From Micropterix aruncella (Eukaryota; Arthropoda; Insecta; Lepidoptera; Micropterigidae), in assembly GCA_944548615.1 (NCBI GenBank), contig OX155952.1:39877231-39941230 (forward strand): a stretch of 64,000 nucleotides of DNA. The letters are read 5' to 3'. This document shows, in pieces, positions 57,724 to 64,000 of the stretch (its first letter is position 1; each line of letters begins with the position of its first letter). Both the position numbers and the translations under genes were made by a program. Below the pieces are notes generated by a model. That model was not told where the DNA came from. It was given only the letters and a program-made list of their open reading frames with translations, and made no database searches.

Positions 57724-58247
57724 GGGGCTATCCACATATTACGTAATCACGTTTTTTTATTTTCGGACCCCCCCCCCCCCCCTCCCCCATGTCAACAGAC
57801 GTAATCAGCGACCTGACCCCCCCCTCCCCCCCAAGATTACGTAATCAAAAGAATTTGCGGAAAATGTGAAGAATCGTGAACCCAGCGTTTGTAAAATGCT
57901 TTTAAAAATGTACTTTATTAATTTAAATTAATTACAAAATCTCAAACTCTTTGATTTATTTTACAAATTCCAATCTTCAAACCGCAGCGCTTCCAGGAAC
58001 AGGCCCGGGCGACTCAATCGCAGACGAGCGCATGGAGTATCTACGCGCATGCCGGGGGGGGGGGGGGGGGGGGATCTTCGGCACTGCGGTATTTCCGTGC
58101 AGACTTAGACCACAAAAATTGCGATGCGGTGACCTAAGTTGATTACGTAATCAGGACGGGCACCCCCTCCCCCCACGTAATTAAGCGTAAGCCTCAGCTT
58201 CAACCCCCCCCTCCCCTTAGGTGATTACGTAGTATGTGAATGGCCCC
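57724..58247. mobile_element. MITE, family M5 (524 bp, TTA duplication)
   Basis: Ends GGGGCTATCCACATATTACG and complement of GGGGCCATTCACATACTACG, flanked by TTA (57721-57723 and 58248-58250). The inner GATTACGTAATC motif recurs. Several C-rich and one G-run stretch (58053-58073) are present. Likely PIF/Harbinger-type non-autonomous element. Confidence 0.85.
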
Positions 58248-58254
58248 TTAGTAA

Positions 58255-58965
58255 TATACAAGCTACTGTAAGTAACAGCTCGTTATTACTGGCTTTTTAC
58301 AATAAATAGTTTGAGTATCTTACCTATTCTAGAGACAAAGAAAAATCTAATTAGTTTAGTATCATAACTGAATGAAATAATATAATATAATCGTAAATTG
58401 TAGAATTAGGTCATATAAATGTAATATATTAAAAAAAACAATAACTAAAATACTAAGATAAAATAATCTAAGATAATGATACCAAATTTAAAAAACAGTA
58501 TTTAAAAATGACAAAAATAATCAAAAAATCAATATAATCAATAGGTAGCTACTTGTATAGATACTGTTTTTCAATTACTTTTGCTTTACGTATTATAAAA
58601 GCAATATAGCCAGACAATGAATACTTTTCTAAAACTATAATTTAAATGGGTACAATGATTGAAAATCATGGCCCTTGAATTCGATTAGATCACAGAAAGG
58701 GTGGTCTATAAATATCTCCTTATCATTTTTTTGTTAATTTTACGTCACCCAGCTGTTTAATAGTGGTAGGTAGAAGATAATAGAATTTAATTCAAAGGTA
58801 TATGTAGCTTTTCTGTACTTTTGCCAGTCTTATTAGAGGTACAGATAAAAGAAAGCTACCTCGGGTATGGTGAGAGTGAATGTCAGCATTAGTTGCAGTT
58901 TTTTCAGGTGCTGTCTGGCATACATTAAAAAAGATTTAAAAGCATAAAAATCCAACCTTTATATA
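58255..58965. other. AT-rich spacer
   Basis: Nothing recognised beyond short AATAT runs. Confidence 0.4.
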
Positions 58966-58968
58966 TTA

Positions 58969-59526
58969 TACTAGCTGACCCGTGCCCACTTCGTTGGGCG
59001 GTAAAACTTTTTACCTGTAATGAAATTATGAGTGTGGTTCGGTTAGTACTGAGTGCTATGATTTATTTCCTGACTGCCAAAAAAAGGGTTATATTTTTAC
59101 TGCATATGTATGTATGTATTTGCATGCCAATTTCTCTATATTACCGTTATTTGTGAGTGTCTTCTTGTGAGTGTCTTATTTGTGAGCGTATTATCTCTTT
59201 AACTATTTATGCAGTAAAAGGGAAAAGTCTTTTGTTTTAAACACTTGAGACGATAAATTTACTTATTTGTGAGTGTCTTCTTGTGAGTGTCTTCGTAGCA
59301 TTAGTTAGAATCGTTTTCGTTCGACCGCCTAATCTCCGACTTACTTTGCAAATCCGACTACCACGAAAAAGTCTTTTCATTTTTCGGATTAATATGACAC
59401 TCCTATGACACTGACAAATAACGTGGCTTTCTATTAGTAAAAGAATTTTTAAAATCGGTTCAGTAGATACAGAGATTACTTTCTACAACGTCACAAACTT
59501 TACCTCTTTATAATATTAGTATAGAT
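58969..59526. repeat. Widespread CTAGCTGACCC-type insect repeat
   Basis: Starts ATACTAGCTGACCCGTGCCC, has ACTTCGTTGGGCGG, an internal GTGAGTGTCTTCTTGTGAGT duplication (59155-59180 and 59271-59296), and ends AATCGGTTCAGTAGATACAG then CTCTTTATAATATTAGTATA. The two ends form a weak inverted pair (ATTATACTAG / TATTAGTATAG). Confidence 0.7.
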
Positions 59527-59529
59527 TTG

Positions 59530-60380
59530 TGTCGCCTATTTGTTCAGAAACACAGCGTCGTCGACATAATTGTATGCTAAATTTCTCAGCTTCATTCTTG
59601 CAGTGGACCACCTGCACATTTGAGTGGCGGACTGTACGAGCACGTACAGTCACCCCCGGCCCCCGAGGCAGCGTCGGCCGCGCGCAATCGGTTTGTTAAA
59701 TAGACTGCGCAACTAATATAACGACTTTCATTAATGGCTGAATAAATCAAAGCAATTGCCGATTTATTCAGAAGGCAGCGTCTTTGATGCGAGTTCCTCT
59801 CCGCTCGTGGGCGGATCCTTAAATGGCCCAACAACTGACATATTCATTTGCCACGGGCGAGCTTTCCGTCTGCCGTGCGCTGCTTACAACAAGCGACTTC
59901 CCGCGCCAATGCTACATTGCACAGAAAAAACAATGTCTGGCATGATTTATAAGTCGCAACAACGTCTAAAACATCACTACGTTATTTCGGTCCCCTAAAG
60001 TTGAAGACCCCTATTAATTCAAAGAAATAATTTTTTTTTAAAAAATCTGTTGTGCCACCCTAAGACTTTCCCGGCAAGTAGACCCCCCCGCGCACCATCA
60101 CGACCAAATTGATTTAATTTTTATTTTTTTTTCAGCTAAATGTATACAGCATATTAATTTTATGAAAGAGAATTGTAAATAAACAATAATATAGCCATTG
60201 ATACATTTCAAATTAGCAAGTAATATTTTTTTAAAGAGATTTTTTTTTAAAGAGAAAAGAAACAAGGAAAAGAAGCATTTCTAAATTGAAATGTATAAGT
60301 ACAATAGGGAATGGAAATGGAAGGGAGGGATTGTTAAATCACTATATGTAATATACGTACATAAATGGCCATACATACAT
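59530..60380. other. Unassigned sequence with a GC-rich patch
   Basis: The GC-rich part at 59610-59700 and open frames near 59756-59998 have no recognisable family. I would not call a gene. Confidence 0.3.
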
Positions 60381-60388
60381 ATACTATT

Positions 60389-60864
<476 letters not shown>

Positions 60865-61063
60865 CATATAAACATACATACACACATAAATACATTGTAT
60901 ATAAATAAAGTAATACTTAGTAGTGCGTATTTTATAAATATTTAAATTAATTATCGTTCCTGAGCTTTTCTTCGACTGCGTGAAGAAAAGGCTTCCTGTC
61001 TGCTTGTGATGTTTTGGTAACAAAAGTTGTTGCTTATTCTTAAATCGTATGTAGCCACTGCAG

Positions 61064-61415
61064 ATGAGGAAGTTAATAGTGATATAACGAAGCTGCTATG
61101 CAAAGGTTGCAATAACGAAAATAAATTTATTTGCGTCTAATATAACCATGGATATCGTAATAATTGGGAACTGAATGACCACAACGATGCGGTGCATCGA
61201 ATTATGGAGAATTATATAACGGGAGAATGCTGCCATTTAAAGCAGCACTTTGAAAAGCATATCGCTTCAGCAGGGTTTTCAGGTAGGTTTAAAAAACCGG
61301 ACAGTGCTTGGATTTTTATCGTTGGTGTTCCGTCCATAGCACAAGCTTATGGTGTTTTATTTACGCCTGAATCTGAAACTGTCAGATTATACGCCCAGAA
61401 CCCCAGAAGCCGACA
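61064..61415 (+). pseudogene. Unassigned exon-like segment
   Basis: An acceptor (CACTGCAG) before 61064 and donor (GTAAGT) after 61415 bracket 352 bp with one frame almost open: [20 protein letters not shown] then KFICV, a TAA at about 61138, YNHGYRNNWELNDHNDAV, HRIMENYITGECCHLKQHFE and onward through VPSIAQAYGVLFTPES. Paired Cys (CKGC) and later CC/H could be metal ligands. I do not recognise the family. One in-frame stop suggests decay or an error. Confidence 0.4.
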
Positions 61416-61429
61416 GTAAGTAGAATATT

Positions 61430-62450
61430 TGTGTTTTTTTTAGTTTGCGCCAAAAAAACGTTACTGCCTACCATGGAGAATAGAGTTGACATATATTTCT
61501 TAATCTCATGCGTAAAATTTCTATGGGAGGAGGAACCATATTCCTCTTTTTTTTTTGTTCAAATTTTTCAGGTTAAAATATACGAGTTGTTCAGTCTTGA
61601 GAAATATTAATTTTTAAATAATTGAAGAACACCTATAAGTATGCACTATGTAATAAAATCGTATCCCTAAATTCTTCACTGAACTATTAGTTTAATTAAA
61701 TGACTTATTCTTTTTATATATTGAAATAGCTTATTGCTGATATTTGTCCTTATTGCTGATATGATGGTGCGCCCACATGTAAATGAGTTTTTAGCAGTGG
61801 CAGTCACAGCATATTCCATTTAAATGTCCAATAACTGCAAGTATTTGAAATCTATGTTCTTTGAAAACAAAATATTAAATAAAAATTGCAACCTAAGCGC
61901 CTGATATTTAAAATTTGATGCTTTTTAAAATTTGATAAATTTTAAAAGTGATGCTCAGTGTATTATCGAAATAGCTTTACCTTTTCTAAGGTTTCGAAAC
62001 GAACGAAGAATATCTTACTATTCTCACTCGTGTCGCATATCCATTAAACTTTAATTTGTCCATTGATTTAGAGGCTAATTAAAATCAGCCGCGTCTCTGC
62101 GATCGCTTTTACTGCTGTCTTTTTCTCTCTTTTCTCTTCCACCTTTTCATACCTTATATCTCGTCATTAATGTCCTACCTGCAAAGCGCATTTGCCTAAT
62201 GAATTTACTAGGCACCAAGTTGACGCGCTAAAACGCTTTCACGAGTTTGATTAAGGGGACATTTATTAATGAGTAACCATGCAATTTGCGCATGGGTCCT
62301 ATTCTGAATAGAATGCGTTTCGAATTTAATATTGACACACTTGCATTTTAAAATAATTCTCGCTGGATACAGTGGAAGGCAGGCATTACGGTTATTCTGT
62401 CGTAGAAGTAGTTAAGTTAAAGGAATAAGTAGAAAGTTTAGAGGAATTTG
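61430..62450. other. Unassigned AT-rich sequence
   Basis: A somewhat less AT-rich block at 61980-62300 with pyrimidine runs (TTTTTCTCTCTTTTCTCTTC) may be single-copy host DNA. No gene is called. Confidence 0.3.
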
Positions 62451-62459
62451 TAGCGTATT

Positions 62460-62890
62460 TAGGTTTTTTTACACGACTACCCAACAAACAAGGAGTGTAA
62501 TGTGTTCAGGGTTCATCTATATATGTTTTCCATTTCTTTATTCCACCATAATTTCTAACCGTTTGAACCGATTTAGAAGTGTGTAGTATTGTTAGAATTG
62601 TTAAGTCATCCTGAAAGTCATAGGGTAACTTAACTGTGCAAATATCAAGTAAGTAGTTGTCTATAGGACTAAATGTCCAAACGTTAATAAATTAACATAA
62701 TATAACGTTTTTATTGTCAAATGAATGGTCTGATTGAGTACATTCCGAGAATATACATGTATATATGTATATATATGAATAAATACATCAACCATACATC
62801 TTTCAAATAAACACCGTAATAAAAATAATTATAAATACTAAAGTTCACTTTCTGTAACGGCAGCCGTGTTTTTTATTTTTTCAATATGTG
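62460..62890 (+). repeat. Repeat D2 copy, best-preserved outline
   Basis: Starts ACACGACTACCCAACAAACA, then TTTCCATTTCTTTATTCCAC, TATAGGACTAAATGTCCAAA and ends AAAGTTCACTTTCTGTAACG then GTGTTTTTTATTTTT. Defines the order of landmarks for the 25300, 25785 and 29465 copies. Confidence 0.65.
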
Positions 62891-63431
62891 TTTCAATATT
62901 TTTGTTAACATATATTTTATTGCGATAATTTTTTATCCATATGTTGCCTTTTTATGCTATTTCAGTTTTAATTCTTTGTTTAGGAAATCACACAGTATTA
63001 CAATGAGAAATTACATTAAAAAATACAGATTATTTAAAAATTAAACAGTTAACGGTTTTCAATAAAATTAGAGGAATAACGTTGAACCAGTTAAACTAAT
63101 ATACCTAAAATTTGACTAGTACCTACATAAGAAGCTTATGTTTAGGGTATTTGCATGTGAGTGTGTTGAGTGTGTGAGGAAGGAGTGTGAGCGTGAGCGT
63201 TTGGGTGAGTATTGGGTATCTAGAATGTCCAATATATTGTGTAAACATTCTTGTTCAAATATATTGTTTAGTATATGAGCTGATATAAAATAATAATAAT
63301 AATTGCCATATAAGCATAATAATAGTAATAACAATCAATAAAATAGCTAACATTTATAGTGAGTTTATTGTGTAAGTGCTTATGGAATGATAAAAAAATA
63401 TGGGTATTGATTTATTTATTTATTTATATTA

Positions 63432-63970
63432 TTAAGCTATTGCATAGCTTTTATCGCGGGCCTAGGCCAGCGCGGCGACCGAAAGAAGAAATTTCTTAAC
63501 GAAAATTAATGATTTTAAACTGATAATTACGTCTAAACGAGTACTGATTACGATTCGAAAAAAATATATGTTAAACAAGAACATTTTCCTACTATTCTTA
63601 GCTTTGAATATTTTAGATTTTGTTTATATTACATAGTGTAATTAATTTGTGAAATTAGGTCTAACCGAACACAAAAACGACTACTACGCAAATACTATCT
63701 GGCGTATTATTATGAAACCTGCACCATTTTAAAGATAATTTAATTATCTATCTTTTTATCTACGATTTTTTTTCGAATAATCCGGTTTTTTTGGTTTATC
63801 GAATAAAAAATTCGTGCGCGGCGCTCTATCGGAAGACGCATCCGCAAATAATTCGGAATAATTTCAACGTTTTGCGATAGAGCGCAGTTATCTGATATCA
63901 GAAAAAATAAAATAAATAAATAATTATAGTTTCATAAGTTGTTAAAAATGCTATGCAATAGCTTTACCGC
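63432..63970. repeat. Inverted 15-bp pair and GCGCTCTATCG hairpin
   Basis: AAGCTATTGCATAGC near 63434 is met by its complement GCTATGCAATAGCTTT near 63951. Inside, GCGCTCTATCG (about 63821) faces CGATAGAGCGC (about 63875). It could be a non-autonomous element; the ends are not defined. Confidence 0.45.
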
Positions 63971-64000
63971 GGCAGTCCCCGAGTGCCATACGTATTTTTT

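Noticed and set aside
58050..58075. Biological meaning of the long G and C runs here and at 20925, 22293, 34436 and 57769
   Set aside because: They fall in MITEs or GC patches and homopolymer length is error-prone, so they are recorded only as possible assembly weak points.

Overview
This window is AT-rich eukaryotic DNA, most likely from an insect and probably a moth or butterfly. The grounds are the spliceosomal introns, the tRNA-derived SINEs, the insect-type non-LTR retrotransposons (CR1/Jockey group and RTE-like), and MADF, hAT and IS630/Tc1-type transposon remains. I find no complete conserved host gene, no rRNA or functional tRNA gene, and no bacterial-type operon. The window reads as an intergenic or intronic archive of mobile elements of many ages.

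Layout. 0-3 kb: a 298-bp inverted-repeat MITE, then a decayed but still intron-bearing gene for a Mutator-like transposase-domain protein. 3-10 kb: a family of roughly 200-bp palindromic retro-type elements with 12-13-bp target duplications, a 101-bp tandem duplication, a large hairpin MITE, a dispersed 550-bp repeat, a GC-rich patch and a polypurine satellite. 11-19 kb: decayed LINE pieces, a SINE and LINE 3-prime tails. 19-24 kb: two direct copies of a 620-bp repeat bracketing a cluster of three inverted-repeat elements, one of which carries gene-like exons. 24-36 kb: a TTA-flanked MITE, more LINE tails, a TA microsatellite, a SINE and a truncated RTE-like LINE. 36.7-41.7 kb: an almost complete CR1/Jockey-group LINE (PHD-finger ORF1, endonuclease/RT ORF2) with a recognisable target duplication, broken by one frameshift.

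43.36-49.01 kb: a nested 5.65-kb terminal-inverted-repeat transposon, bounded by identical 39-bp ends and a TA duplication, sitting inside an older dispersed repeat. It carries a MADF-domain exon, an intact 157-codon ORF that looks like an internally deleted IS630/Tc1-type transposase (DNA-binding head joined to the C-terminal tail, catalytic core absent), a 5-prime-truncated LINE with one nonsense codon, and a smaller TA-flanked MITE. 49-64 kb: further MITEs, a minus-strand SINE, a minisatellite, RT and hAT fragments, a 480-bp TA microsatellite and one unassigned exon-like segment.

The genes do not form a pathway. Their relation is one of nesting and parasitism: autonomous elements, their deletion derivatives and short non-autonomous hitch-hikers. 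The most interesting object is the intact catalytic-core-less transposase ORF at 44774-45247. Next are the palindromic retro-type elements and the intron-bearing Mutator-like relic.
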